DNA of 64,000 bases from Chaenocephalus aceratus (GCA_023974075.1 CM043801.1:3845902-3909901), one strand, 5' to 3'. Shown: positions 52,911 to 63,634, counted from the first letter of the stretch. The notes: a model not told the origin generated them from the sequence alone. Program-made: numbers and translations.

Positions 52911-54292
52911 ACACCGGTGGCAGCTCATAAAGAGATGAATCCTACTTAACGTGTTTGTGGCTGTTTTGTTTCCTTTACTGGAATTGGCAGTAGTTGCACT
53001 TACGTCAGTCAGCTCATACTTTATGTGAAGGCATGGGATAGATACACACATCTATTCCTTGTATAATAACAACCAGGATGTTACACAGCCGACATTAGTG
53101 CACATGTGTTGCTTCCTAGTGGTTTATCATATGGAACTGGGACACTGATGCAAAGGCCATTTCACTCATTGGTGGGCCATTTGCTTTGGAGTGCATTATT
53201 ATAATGTCCACAATGATCAAATGCTTAAAGAGTAATTCAACATCATTAGAATTTTTTTTTTTGCTGACCTCTATTGTTTTCACTGCACCTCTTTGGGCCG
53301 TGGTGTGCAGGCGTTCTCCTCGTCATGATGCTGTGACATTGGGAGTGATACAGGTGCAACACAGCATACAACACAGACACATGATGGGGGGGCGCTGATG
53401 GCAGTGAAACTTCTCATGCTGCATTCCTGCGGCCTGGTAAGACCCTCACCTCCCGCAGAGGAAAGCGAGTCTCCCGGTGGTCATGCGAGGAAACACAGCT
53501 TAAGCCTGCCGTGAAGACACTCTTTAAGGAGCACCTAGTTACTGATGACTGAAAACACTGTTACCATGGTGACGGTAGAGATATCCACTGTACAACCTGA
53601 CTTTATACAGCTCTCATCCATCAAACCCTAAAACTACTGTTTGACTAGATAATCTGAAAACCACAATAGCTGAGTATATCATTTATTTACATTTGATCTC
53701 CTAAGTCCACTTACACATGCTCCAACACTCAAATAAAAAAGCTCAAATAAATATAGGAGATATTTTTTTTTCATCTGGACTAATGTCATTACCGGTAGGG
53801 GGGAGGGGTGGGAAGCTGAACTACGAGGATAGAGGACTACGGAGGGAGTTGGCAGCAGGTTTATGAATGACTGCCAAATCAGCCATTTAAGGTAAATCCA
53901 CGACAGAGCAGTTTGAATAACTGCCTTTTTTCATATTGTTCTTCTCAACCCTGACTTGTATAAATAGCCAATACACCTGATGGCATCAGTTTGTCCCATG
54001 GTCGTTGTAGTTTAACATCCTGCATACTTCTCATCTTCCCACTGTGACTCCAAAGTGTCCCCTTGAAGCATCAGAAGAAACTGGAACTTGAATTATTGCA
54101 ATGAATAACAGCAGAATGTTCTTTCCCTCCCATCTAATTAATCACCCCCCTTTCCCCCACCCTCCCTTTGCCTCCATGGTGTGGCACGTCCTCTTACTTG
54201 TCTCTTCTTCCTCTCCATCTCTTGTGTTTGTGTGGTGCTCATGGGAACCTGTTGGCGCGGTAACCCCCACATGCGTGATGGTTGGTGAGAGA
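52911..54292. other. Likely 3' UTR and flank of the minus-strand gene
   Basis: This is downstream, on the minus strand, of the stop codon at 54293-54295. A minus-strand AATAAA (TTTATT in plus view at 53682-53687) could serve as a polyadenylation signal about 600 bases after the stop. No coding sequence recognised. Confidence 0.35.
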
Positions 54293-54340
54293 TCACTTCA
54301 GGTCGACGCCCTGATTCTGGGACTGAGCCTTCTCCTTGTG
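54293..54340 (-). CDS. Minus-strand gene, last coding exon
   Basis: Encodes HKEKAQSQNQGVDLK and the stop TGA. The acceptor is GTGTTTCAG, phase 0, which matches the phase of the preceding exon. The exon is short, so its assignment depends on the frame match and the good acceptor. Confidence 0.7.
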   Translation of the reverse strand, partial: HKEKAQSQNQGVDLK

Positions 54341-57300
54341 CTGAAACACACAAAAGACAAGGAACAGGATTATTATTGATATTGAATCTATTAGTATAGA
54401 CATCTATGAATTCATGATAAGAATAAGGGGCCCTGTTTTCTTTTTGGGTTCTCCCTGTAGTGTGTTATATATGTAGGTTTCTGTGCATGTACATGGTCTG
54501 TTAGGCGAGTGGTTCCCAAAGTGGGGGGCACACCCCCTCAGGGGACCCTGACAGTGTGACAAGGTGGAATTCATTGATATGAAACCATAACATCATGCCA
54601 ATGATCATTCAGAGGAAATTAATTAAGCATGATAAATCAACTCACTGTCGTCATCTGTACCACTTGATTTCAAACTATGAAAGGTTCACTTCTCAACGGT
54701 CAAACCTTTTGGATCCGATAACAAAGTACCAACCACAAACAATTATTAGAAATAAAAGGGAATGGGGATAGAATTTGAAAACACACAACCATCCAACATG
54801 CAGAACCAAATACACGGGACCTTATCGAAACATTATAATGAATATCATCTGGATGCTTCCTGACTCAGTCGAGGGCTGGGTCTCGGTACTATAGCTGCAA
54901 TAACTAAAAGTGAACTGACGCTGTGCTGAAGTTGCCGTTGTGTTTCTTTGGTGAGCGCTAGGTGGAAGTGCTACTGGAGAGTGCTGAGTCAACATTCAAA
55001 TGATTTAAACTTTGACCTCAAAGCCTGTTAGGTCCCAACTAGGGGAAGAGAAAAAGCAACATACACCAGTTGGCAGTTTATTAAATAACAGGATAACAAA
55101 ATGGCAGACAAGCAGCCTGGAGCAAACAAAAAGGCCAAAAGGGCGCAGATTTAAATAAGCAACCAAACAAAGGGAGGACTCTAAAAAAAGAGCCTAATCA
55201 AACACAAAGGAATAGATACTAATAAAGAAAATAGCAAAAAAACAACCCTCACTATTAAAGTGATACAAAGTAACTAAAGGAGACTGTAGGAAAACACAGC
55301 TAAGCTAGAGGACAATAGTCAACGTAATGCTAAGCTACTCTCGGCACATCTAATCACAACAACACTAACTAAACACGGACCGCTCGAGTTAACCCTGTTA
55401 ACAGATCTGTATACGATCAAGAGCACGTAGCGAGAGGCGTCTGTTCACACAGCAGAGCCTTCCGACTGATAGTTGTCCACAGGCGTTGTAGTCGTCTCCG
55501 GAAGGTGAGCGCTGGGATTGGAGCACGTCGGGCCCGGCACGCTCCAATCACAATCTTCGGGGGCGGACCAAGAGATGAGTAGCCAATGACATCAGGGCAA
55601 CCGCACAGCTCATTTACATAAAACCCAGTCGAAGCAGAGTTAACAGGACCGGGGAGGCGGCAGCCGTAACAATGCCGCTGACTTTGTTAGCGCAAGCTAG
55701 CAGGGTACATAACCATTCAAAAGAAAACTTAACTCGCTGTTTTCACCGCACGTCTCTGCGCCTGACCTCGCGGAGAGCAAAGAGCAAATGGAATGAAAAA
55801 GCAGCTTAAAGGTCCCATGTCATGGCCATGTACTCACTACAGGGTGCACTTTGAGGGTGTGTGACTCTGCAGACCGTTTACATGCAGAACAACCTTCATA
55901 ACACACAAGGGGACGGGTCAGAACCGGAAAAGCATGACCTGGGACCTTTAAGAACTGATACTCTGAAGATCACCCTGTGTGAGTTGCATTTGTGTGTTTC
56001 CCACTCACCCGTAGCGAGGGCCGAGGAGGCCTCACTGGTCTGAAGGGCCGTATCGGCTCTGCTACAGGGGTGGCCTGCCTTCTCTCCAGGGGGGCCAGGT
56101 CGTCTGCTACATCAGGACACCCAATGTATCCTCCAGATCCAAACACTGAACCGAGGTCACCTTCCAGCAGGTTGGGGCCGCTGGGGGCGTTGAATGTAGC
56201 AAAGTTGTGGGGGGCATAGGTGTCGAAGGGGTCGGCAGTGTATGTTCTGTTGGTGGAGCAGATACTGGTGTTGCTGAGGTCCAGTCCCAGCAGGTCCTCT
56301 GAGGCCACATCGCTGTCTGAGCTATTATTGGTAGGACTGACATCATGCTCTGATTCCACAAAGTATTGGTTGTTGTTTGCTTCAGGGAGAACTTCCTTAC
56401 CAAACAAGTCCAGCACCTCCTGGTTGTCATGGCTACCTAAATCTAGCAGTTCTTGATTTTCGTTGCTACAGAGATCCAGGAGTTCCTGGTTGGAGTGGCT
56501 ACCTGAAATTACAACTTCCTGATTTTCTTTGCTACCAAAATCCACTAAGTCTTGGTTGCCGTGGCTATCTAAATCCAGCACTTCCTTATTTTCAGGAAGG
56601 GAGAAATCCAGCAGTTCCTGATTGCCATGGCTACAAGGTTCCAGCACTTGTTGGTTATCATGGTTACAAGGCTCAAGTAGTTCTTCCTCCGTGGTATTGC
56701 AATAGGGATCCACCACCTCCTGGTTGTCATGACTACAGATATCTAGGAGTTGCTGGTTTTCATTGCTAACCAACCCGGTGTTGTCCAGCCCAGAAGCTTC
56801 CAGCACTTCAAGGTTTCCATTGTTACACAAATCCAGCAGCTCCTGGTCATTGTGGCGACAATGTTCAAGCACTTGTTGGTTTTCAGGTTCAAGTACTTCC
56901 TGGTTGCTATAGTTAGAGGGTTCTACCTGTTCTGTGTCGTCATAGTTGCAAAGGTCCATTGCCTCCTGGGTATCATGGCCAGAGAGGTCCAGGACCTCTT
57001 GGTTCTCTTCCTCAGGGCTGAGCTTGAAGCCATAAGGGTCAGAGTCCCGCACCATTTGGGAGGAAGTGATGTCAAACTCATACTGATCCATGGTCAGTTG
57101 GTCTGGTTGACTCGAGGAGGGCTCAGGGTCACTGATCAGGTCGTCTTCAGCGGGTTCTGGGCTGAGTTCAGCCTCATCAGGGTCCAGGAGGGTGTGACTG
57201 GAATGCTCTGGACTGAGCTTGAAGCCGTATGGGTCGAAGGAAGACTGACTGGTGGGTTCATAGTTTAAATCGAAGCTGAGCTCTCTGTTCGGATCAGAGT

Positions 57301-60125
57301 CTGGCAGATTGAAAAGGTTATCGGAGTCTTGGGAGTTTTGGGGAGTGGCAGGTTTTTGGAGTTCCTCTTCCATGTCGCCAACACATGCTGTGAGTTGTTC
57401 TGCGAGCTGAGGAACAGCCGGAGCTGAACCAGGACTCAGACCTAGAGAAGAAAACATTAAGCTGTCAAGGCTAGGACATGAGAAACATTTGAAATGGATT
57501 TAAAGAGGACCAAATATCACATAGTAGTTCATGTAGAGGCCAGGAAAGGATACACGAGGAAATCAACGAGTAACAACGGTGCTGCGCCGAGCTGGTTATA
57601 TCCATGGGGAGAAGTCCAAAGACAGGAGCCCACAGGAATCAAGCTGTGTGTTCATGCTACTTAATACTTGTATTCATATTATTTAAGCAACTCATTTATA
57701 TATAATATAAAATAATAGATCTCACTTTTTATTTAAACGTAAAGGATCAGCTGACTCACTCAGTTTCGTCGTTCTTTTAGTTACTTAAAAGAAGAATGAC
57801 TTTAGCAGTGGTGAAAAGGTATTCAGATTATTTACTTGATTAAAATGACAACACTACACCGTAAAAATACTCAGTGTTTTTACAGAAAAAGTATTAACGT
57901 TTGATTAGGAAAATGTACATAAAGTATAAGAAGTAAAGTACTCATCTTTAAAAAAAAAGATTTGAAAGAACGAGCAGCAAATATTCACATTTAAGAAGCT
58001 GGAACTGTGAAATATCTTTTAACTAACAATTTGCTGCCAATTCATTTTCAGTTCACCCACCTATTGTTTTAGTTACTTAAATATAAAGTTTGATGTTTTA
58101 ATAGCAAATATGCATATTTTAAAAGTGTTTTGTGTTTGCTTATTGTGTGTCAACATCTGACTTTTAAAAGTAACCAGATATTAAATCTCTAAAATGAATG
58201 TGGTGGAGTTAAAATTAAAACAATTGCTTGCTTGTAATGTAGTAGATGTACTGTATGAAATAGTACCCAATGAAAATACTTGGGTACAAGTATCTCAAAT
58301 GTGTACTTAAATACAGTACTTAATAATAATATATTTAATTTATATAGCGCTTCTCATCTGCCAAGACAAATCTCGAAGTGCTACTTGAGTAAATATACTT
58401 AGTAACTTTCCACCACTGCCCTTAGACATTAATACGTAGGAAACCAAGATGCATGTGTTGTAGTTTAAAACACTTAAGTATAACAAATATATACGATAGA
58501 ATAATAACAATAATTTCAATTTTTATAGTGCCTTTCAAGAGACCCAAGGACGGAAGTATAAACATGAGTATAACATTTGAAAAGTGTGTATGTGTGTGTG
58601 TAAAATGACCTTGTTCCAGTCCTGCTGTGGTCTTGGTGGCAGCCTCTTCAGGTGGATATCCCAGACTCAGTTCTTCTATGTCAGAGGGGGGGGACACAGC
58701 GCCCAGGTCCAGCTCATACCCATTGGGGTCTGATTCTATGGAGTACTGCCCCTGGGACCTCCAGCCCTGGATCGGCACCGGCCCCAGCTCCTCAGAGGAG
58801 CTCTGGATGGGTTTGAACCCCAGAGGATCGTCTCCCTGGGCGATGGCGTCCAGGTCCTCTTGACTGTAGCTAATCTCGATGTCGCTGTCTTCGTTGGGGA
58901 ACTCAGACTCGAAGCACTGAGTTCCTGTTGAGGCTTTGGTTTCAGCGCAGGACAGACTAGTGTCGGCCTCATCCCCAATATGTCCCGCCCCATCATCGAC
59001 CTGCCCCTCTGGAAACAGAACATCTGCTGCGAAGGGGTCGCTGCCTTTGAAAGGGTCTGAAGCAAATCCACCTGGCAAACAGAGAATTCATCAAAACTGG
59101 TTTAATAACTTAGATCATATTGAAAACTAGGAGAAAAGCTGAACCAGGCCCCATGATACAAGCACTCTCAACAACAGTAGCTGTACCAGTAAGAGTTGTG
59201 TCAGCGGCAGAGAGAAACCCTGAAACCAGAAGCAGTGGTACATCAGAAAATCAAATGCTAAGCATTCGCCGCAAAATGTGTTGTATTTGAGCATTCATGA
59301 TGAAAAATGATATGCATATGTTGAGGTCATTTGAAAATCAATAACAATGCATATTGCACAGTAAACAGTATTTGCCCCTTAATTGGAGTGGATTAAAAGT
59401 ATGAAGGACAAGCACTTCAACATTTGACTTGAGTTTAATATTTGAGTGAACCCCACTTTCTAAAAGCATTTTGAATCCTACGATTGAGTTTACACTAGAT
59501 TTGTGTTTGTACATATAACCACAATGAAGCATTGAATCCATAATTATATAATACTTGCTTTCAGAGAGTTTCAAATAGAAATAAAGTCACAGTGTATGGT
59601 AAGGAGAACACCTTAAAGTGAAATGAGTAATGTATTACTCACCAGACGAGTCCGTTTTAGGGAACAGGTCTTCATTGAAGAGGTCATCTACAAATCAAGT
59701 CAGACATAAATTGTAAAATAATTTCATAAAAAAGACATGGTGAGAAAAACAGGACAAACCACGTAAACATTTGTTTAGCAGTTTACCAAGACTGCAACTG
59801 CCCGAGCCGTCACCAGGGCAGTTGTTAAGAGTTATGAACAGTGGGACAACATTTCTTATCCATGCTAGTTTAAATTAGCCCCAATTCTAAATGTTATGCT
59901 TTTACTTTTGTAAAAAGTCATCTCTAGTAGTTATTGGAAAAAAAATGTGAATAATTAGAAAATTAATGATTGGTTTTTTATTTGAATATTGAATTGATGT
60001 GTTTTTTTTCATACATTAATTATTTATTATAAGCAGTTTAAAGCTAAATGTATGTCATATAGTATACTTTACTGCCCACTGGATGCTAACAGCTATGTCA
60101 TACATATGGGGAATGTGTTATTTAC

Positions 60126-60184
<59 letters not shown>

Positions 60185-62520
60185 GTCGTCGTCGTCGTCG
60201 TCGCCATCGTCATCATCGTCGTCATCGTCATCATCATTAGAGATGTCCCGATCCGATCACGTGATCGGGGATCGGAGCCGATCACGTGATTTTCAAAAAA
60301 TCGGGGATCGGGATTTTTTTTTTTTTATATAATTTTTTTTTTTTATTATTTAATGTTACAAAACAAAAATGACCATGTTCACGTCTTAAAGTCATCCTGA
60401 GGCCTTAGTTTTGGTTTAAAATGACACAACAAATCTGGCAACAGAGTGGGCGCAGTGTCTAATAGTAGCAGTAAGCTAACGAGAGGCTACGTTCAGCTGG
60501 TGACTCGGGAGTCGGGACAGAGAAAGTGTCAGGAGTTTGGAAGTATTATAAAATTGAAAGCGATGGCAGTGTTCTCATTGTAAAGCGTCCTTGGGTTTCG
60601 TGAAAGGCGCTATATAAATTTAAATTATTATTATTATATTATTAGTGTAACAGCCAGATGCAATGTTTGCAAGGCAGAGGTTCCGCGTGGTGGAAAGAAC
60701 AGAGCTACGTTCAACACGACCAATCTAATACGCCACCTGAGAAACAAACACCATCAACAACACGACGAGTACACAGCGGCCACTCAGGTAACGGCACTGA
60801 AACAACCGACACTTTCAGAGACTGTTAAAAGGAAAGAGAAACTGCCCCAGAACAGTGAACAGGCCAAAAAAAAACAGCCAAGATAGCTGAATTCATCGCG
60901 TTGGATGACCAGCCGTTATCTGTTACCTTTTTTTTCTCTTAATGCATTGCATAAAGATCGGATCGGGAAAAATCGGTATCGGCAGATTGTCAAAATCAAA
61001 TGATCGGAATCGGATCGGGAGCAAAAAAAGGTGATCGGGACATCCCTAATCATCATCGTCACAGAATTCAGCATGGGCTTATCTCATATGTCTGGTCTGG
61101 TTGGAAAGTGGTAATTCAATGAACTAGACCTCAACAGTGCAGCCTGTTCTGTGACAGATATTTGTCCAAAAGAAAACGCCATGTTGTTACGCAGCGATTC
61201 AGCGAGAGGCCCTATCAGCCTGACAGTGATACATACGCTCACTCTGGCAGTGGGCGAAGGGGTCTGCTTGGTAGAAGTCCAGCTGGTTGACAGCATCAGG
61301 ACTCACAGTGGCCTCCTCCTCCTTCTCTCTCTCTTTCTCCCCTTCAGGGTTGAACACCCCGTCCTCTGGCTCGTCCTCGATGTCGGACCTGTCCATCTGT
61401 GAAACATGACAATACACCGTTTGACATCATTAGACTGGAGACAGTGTGTTCATACATTTAGATCATTACTAACTGTGTAACAATTCAAATAAGCATGTAT
61501 GATTTCAGCCTGCGTTGTCATACACTCTGCAACTACAAACATTTCATATATGTGTGCTTTACCACAGCTGCATCTTTCACGTGTTTATTTGATGACGTGT
61601 TTTGTGGTAAAGTTGCTACCTTTGGGGAGCTGGTCCCACTGTCGTCTGCTTCTTCTCTGGTATCTGCCAGATTGTTGCAGAAAGACGAGCCACTGGCCCT
61701 CTGCACACCGACAGAGAGGAAGGACAGGGAGAGAGAACAATGCTCATCCACAGAAAATAAAATGCATCTACTTTGCGGTAAAGCTAATCGCACCTATCCA
61801 CTAGGGCTGTCCCGAATACCATTTTTCGGGCTCCGGATATTCGGTAGTAATCAGCAGCGAATATTCGGCCCACGCGGGGAGGGGGGGGGGGTCAGCAGCG
61901 AACCGCTTCAACACGTGTATTTCGGTGTATTCACGGCATTCATTTTGTTATTCTACAGTATTGTTGTTTTATAGTTATTTGTTAATGTAACCCCAATTTG
62001 TGTTCTTTGCAATTGAAAAGGATGTCGCATGGTGTTTGTTCAATTTGGCAGCCGAAATTAAAAAAAACGAATATCCGAATAACGAAATTGAAACCCGAAT
62101 AGTACTCCAACGAACGAATATTCGGGTACAGCCCTACTATCCACCATTAAAAATGGCAGCTCTCATGCTTTAAAACACATTATGTTTAAAGTCTACATAT
62201 TTATGTATACGCTATTAGAATATGCATTGATTTGATTCCACTGGACAGTACTTCATTTTACATTCTGCTTTATTTGATGTTACTCTATTTACAACAAGCA
62301 TGTTGCATTGTTGGAGGATTTAAGGCCTTACAGTGGGGGGTGCATCATTACTGTGACTTACCATGATGAGGTCAGCATAGGCAGGCAGTGATTGGCTCCT
62401 TCCCCAAGGCCTCATGGGCAGTGGGTCGTCCTCCGCGGTGTCTGCAGGGGAGGTGGACTCCTCCAGCTGGCTCTCTGGAGTCATGGCGCTGCCTGACAGA
62501 GAGCACAGCGTGTGCTCCTC
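54293..62520 (-). CDS. Acidic DPF/DLF- and LLDL-motif protein, 7 exons, 5' incomplete
   Basis: Exons, in transcript order, are 62362-62520, 61620-61700, 61243-61396, 59643-59687, 58610-59071, 56009-57441 and 54293-54340. They join without a stop to 793 residues (2382 nt, exact frame); the start lies beyond the window or in an unseen exon. All donors are GT and acceptors AG; intron phases are 0,0,1,1,1,0. The protein is Asp/Glu/Ser-rich and probably disordered. It carries AP-2-type motifs (DPFAHC, NDLFNEDLF, SDPFKGSDPF) and repeated SDPYGFKLSPE-like blocks. A run of about 18 units of 11 residues follows, like NQELLDLGSHD, whose LLDL[DE]-like cores resemble clathrin boxes. A Pro/Arg stretch (RPVRPPRPS) near the end could bind SH3 domains. 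I do not recognise the gene. A role in clathrin-dependent trafficking is inference from motifs only. It is convergent with f3. Confidence 0.8.
54341..55025. other. Intron sequence with a hAT-end fragment
   Basis: Contains a hAT-end-like word GTGGTTCCCAAAGTGGGGGG (54511-54530) followed by GGCACACCCCCTCAGGGG, without a recognised partner end. The rest is unassigned. Confidence 0.35.
55026..55671 (-). repeat. Solo LTR
   Basis: Read on the minus strand it starts TGTTACGGCTGCTGCC and ends GGGACCTAACA, i.e. TG...CA with a 5-bp TGTTA/TAACA inverted end. An AATAAA motif lies about 50 bases before the end. The flanks AAGCC and ATGCC are a likely 5-bp duplication with one change. No internal retroelement sequence is attached. 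A diverged relative lies at 27249-29062. Confidence 0.7.
55810..55947. mobile_element. piggyBac-like MITE, 138 bp, TTAA duplication
   Basis: TTAA (55806-55809), then AGGTCCCATGTCATGG at the left, and CATGACCTGGGACCT then TTAA (55948-55951) at the right. It shares sub-terminal sequence with the longer elements at 32178-34507 and 37235-38156 (CCTTCATAACACACAAGGGG). Only 61 bases separate it from the 3' end of the large exon 56009-57441. Confidence 0.88.
56009..57441 (-). CDS. Minus-strand gene, large repeat-coding exon
   Basis: 477 codons, phase 1 in, phase 0 out (donor CGG|GTGAGT, acceptor TTCTCTAG). It opens GLSPGSAPAVPQLAEQLTAC, then carries SFDPYGFKLSPEH and SDPYGFKLSPEEE blocks and the 11-residue repeat region (about 56385-57010). 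A Ser-rich segment with DLLGLDLSN and DPFDTYAPHNF follows, and then a Pro/Arg end. The long open frame, the matching phases and the conserved motif vocabulary support a real exon. Confidence 0.88.
56385..57010 (-). repeat. Coding minisatellite, 33-bp (11-residue) units
   Basis: About 18 units with consensus N-Q-E-(V/L)-L-D-L-x-S-H-D; some units vary to LLDIC, VLEPC, LVDFG or gain or lose residues. The units are diverged at the DNA level but keep frame throughout. Confidence 0.92.
57795..58425. repeat. AGTACTTAAGTA-family repeat with inverted ends
   Basis: The left end is CAGTGGTGAAAAGGTATTCA and the reverse complement of the right end is CAGTGGTGGAAAGTTACTAA. Internal words GGTACAAGTATCTCAAATG and GTACTTAAATACAGTACT are typical of this family. 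The right part contains a SINE/LINE-tail-like word (TTTATATAGCGCTTCTCATC, 58337-58356). No clean 8-bp duplication. Confidence 0.6.
58610..59071 (-). CDS. Minus-strand gene, exon with DPF motifs
   Basis: Phase 1 in, phase 1 out; acceptor GTTTGCCAG, donor CAAG|GTCATT. Encodes GFASDPFKGSDPFAADVLFP, then an acidic region (NEDSDIEISYSQEDLDAIAQ), DPLGFKPIQ and SDPNGYELDLG. The paired DPF motifs resemble those of EPS15-type AP-2 ligands. Confidence 0.87.
59643..59687 (-). CDS. Minus-strand gene, 45-nt DLF microexon
   Basis: Encodes (N)DLFNEDLFPKTDSS. The acceptor TTTGTAG and donor CTG|GTGAGT are good, and phase 1 on both sides makes it an optional cassette in frame. Confidence 0.82.
60124..60237. 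repeat. (ATC)n / (GTC)n microsatellite
   Basis: About 19 ATC units followed by GTC and mixed ATC/GTC units. The hAT element at 60238 inserted into it, and it resumes after 61048. Confidence 0.97.
60238..61048 (+). mobile_element. hAT element with BED finger inserted into an ATC microsatellite
   Basis: The left end is TAGAGATGTCCCGATC and the reverse complement of the right end is TAGGGATGTCCCGATC. The duplication ATCATCAT is at 60230-60237 and 61049-61056. The interior (60650-60885) encodes a BED finger remnant: CNVCKAEVPRGG, then TNLIRHLRNKHHQQHDEY and LKQPTLSETVKRKEK. The transposase body is missing. At about 60578-60645 a GAAAGGCGCTATATAAATT tail with ATT repeats indicates a SINE/LINE tail inserted within it. 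Confidence 0.9.
61243..61396 (-). CDS. Minus-strand gene, exon with DPF motif
   Basis: Phase 0 in, phase 1 out; acceptor GTTTCACAG, donor CAGA|GTGAGC. Encodes MDRSDIEDEPEDGVFNPEGE, a KEREKEEE charged stretch and DFYQADPFAHCQ. The initial Met is internal in this model but could serve as an alternative start. Confidence 0.85.
61620..61700 (-). CDS. Minus-strand gene, 81-nt exon
   Basis: Phase 0 on both sides. Encodes RASGSSFCNNLADTREEADD then SGTSSPK. Acceptor GTGTGCAG, donor AAAG|GTAGCA. Symmetric phase makes it skippable without a frameshift. Confidence 0.78.
61802..62136. mobile_element. hAT MITE with perfect 8-bp duplication
   Basis: The left end TAGGGCTGTCCCGAATA pairs with the reverse complement of the right end TAGGGCTGTACCCGAATA. 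CTATCCAC is duplicated at 61794-61801 and 62137-62144. The interior has many CGAATAT/ATTCGG words. It lies in an intron of the minus-strand gene. Confidence 0.92.
62362..62520 (-). CDS. Minus-strand gene, most upstream exon in the window
   Basis: 159 nt, phase 0 on both sides. Encodes EEHTLCSLSGSAMTPESQLE, then an acidic stretch, and ends MRPWGRSQSLPAYADLIM. Acceptor CTGTTCCCCCAG, donor CATG|GTAAGT. The sequence just upstream on the minus strand is intron, so earlier exons must exist beyond 62.7 kb or outside the window. Confidence 0.85.
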
Positions 62521-62690
62521 CTGGGGGAACAGGCGGGTATGGAACATGAGGAAGCAGTAAGAGACGAACGAACCAACAAAGTAGGACAATAGGACACGGT
62601 CAAGAGCCTCGGTGTCACCCTGGACAGCACATCTCCAGACTCCGTCCCTGTCCGAAACCAGCAATCTTGTTCAACACGGTAGGGTTAGGG

Positions 62691-63035
62691 CAGTGCTTCT
62701 CAAAGTGTGGTCCGCGGACAACTGGTGGTCCGTGAGCGCCCCCTAGTGGTCCGTGAGTATATTGGTAACATTTCACATTTGAAATAAATACATTTATTTA
62801 AGTTTTTCGCACTCTCGCGAGAATATCTCCGTAATGGAGCGAGCTTAAGTTTCACTTTCGATTCATGATAAAGCCCAGATAAGCACCTTCATCACACATA
62901 TTGCCACTTGTTTGTACAATTTTCAGGCGATTTGTAAAAAACGATGTGTTTTTGGATATTTGTGGAGTTAGGTGGTCCGCGAGTGTTTTTTTATTGGTTA
63001 AGTGGTCCTTGATATGAAAAGTTTGAGAAACACTG
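62691..63035. mobile_element. hAT MITE with perfect 8-bp duplication
   Basis: The left end is CAGTGCTTCTCAAAGTGTGG and the reverse complement of the right end is CAGTGTTTCTCAAACTTTTC. GGTTAGGG is duplicated at 62683-62690 and 63036-63043. The repeated TGGTCCG words near the left end and the CAGTGNTTCTCAAA type end are common in vertebrate hAT MITEs. Confidence 0.92.
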
Positions 63036-63043
63036 GGTTAGGG

Positions 63044-63265
63044 TTACCTCCTAAACTCAGCTGTTCAGATCAGCCTACTCACTTCAGTCGTCCGGTTTGG
63101 TCATCAATGCTACTTCCTGCTTCAAAGTATATCTCTTTTTCTGTCCTCCCTGTTATTAAATATTTTGCTGTGTTTAACTTGTTAAGTGTTTATTGTATCC
63201 ATCGGAGCTGTCCTTGGGTGCTATGAAAGGCCGCTCCAATTAAAAGATGTTATTAAATCAAACAG
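63044..63265. repeat. Possible SINE/LINE tail
   Basis: Ends with GTCCTTGGGTGCTATGAAAG followed by a spaced AATTAAAAGATGTTATTAAA, the style of fish SINE/LINE 3' ends also seen at 3415-3470 and 60585-60640. Confidence 0.4.
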
Positions 63266-63634
63266 TTTATTCATCTCTGATGTCCCTAGTAGAAATATCT
63301 TTATCGGGGGGCAAACAGATAGATTTCTTATTCAAAAAAGCATGTCATTAGTTGGATTTTTTTTTTTTGGCTTGACTGCTCGAGAAGATATATGCATTAA
63401 GATCCTTTCAGAAAAAAGCTATGTATATTTTGACACAATTTCCTTTAAGGAGGAGGGGGGAGACTGAGGGGGAGACACGAGTCATAGGTCCCCTGGTTGA
63501 ATCAACCATCATAGAGAGTTCCATAGCCCTCTTTAATATTTCATATTTATAGCATGTTTCTGATCTTAGCGACCTCTCCAGGTTTGGACACAAGCCAGCA
63601 TTCACCCAACACACTCATTCATCCAGAGCAGAGG

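Noticed and set aside
56750..57268. 172-residue plus-strand frame opposite the large exon
   Set aside because: A shadow of the minus-strand coding minisatellite; codon and splice evidence supports the minus strand.
57795..58425. A hAT call for the AGTACTTAAGTA repeat
   Set aside because: Ends are inverted and CAGTGG-like, but no clean 8-bp duplication was found, so only a repeat is reported.
58422..58609. Extension of the minus-strand exon past 58610 (hydrophobic tail in the open frame)
   Set aside because: A GT donor in the correct phase lies at 58609; the hydrophobic tail is intronic repeat sequence, not a membrane helix of the protein.
60052..60289. Frames encoding poly-His or poly-Ile
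   Set aside because: Translations of the ATC/GTC microsatellite with no splice or start support.
61495..61974. 159-residue plus-strand frame
   Set aside because: Runs across a real minus-strand exon (61620-61700) and into a hAT MITE; no protein features of its own.
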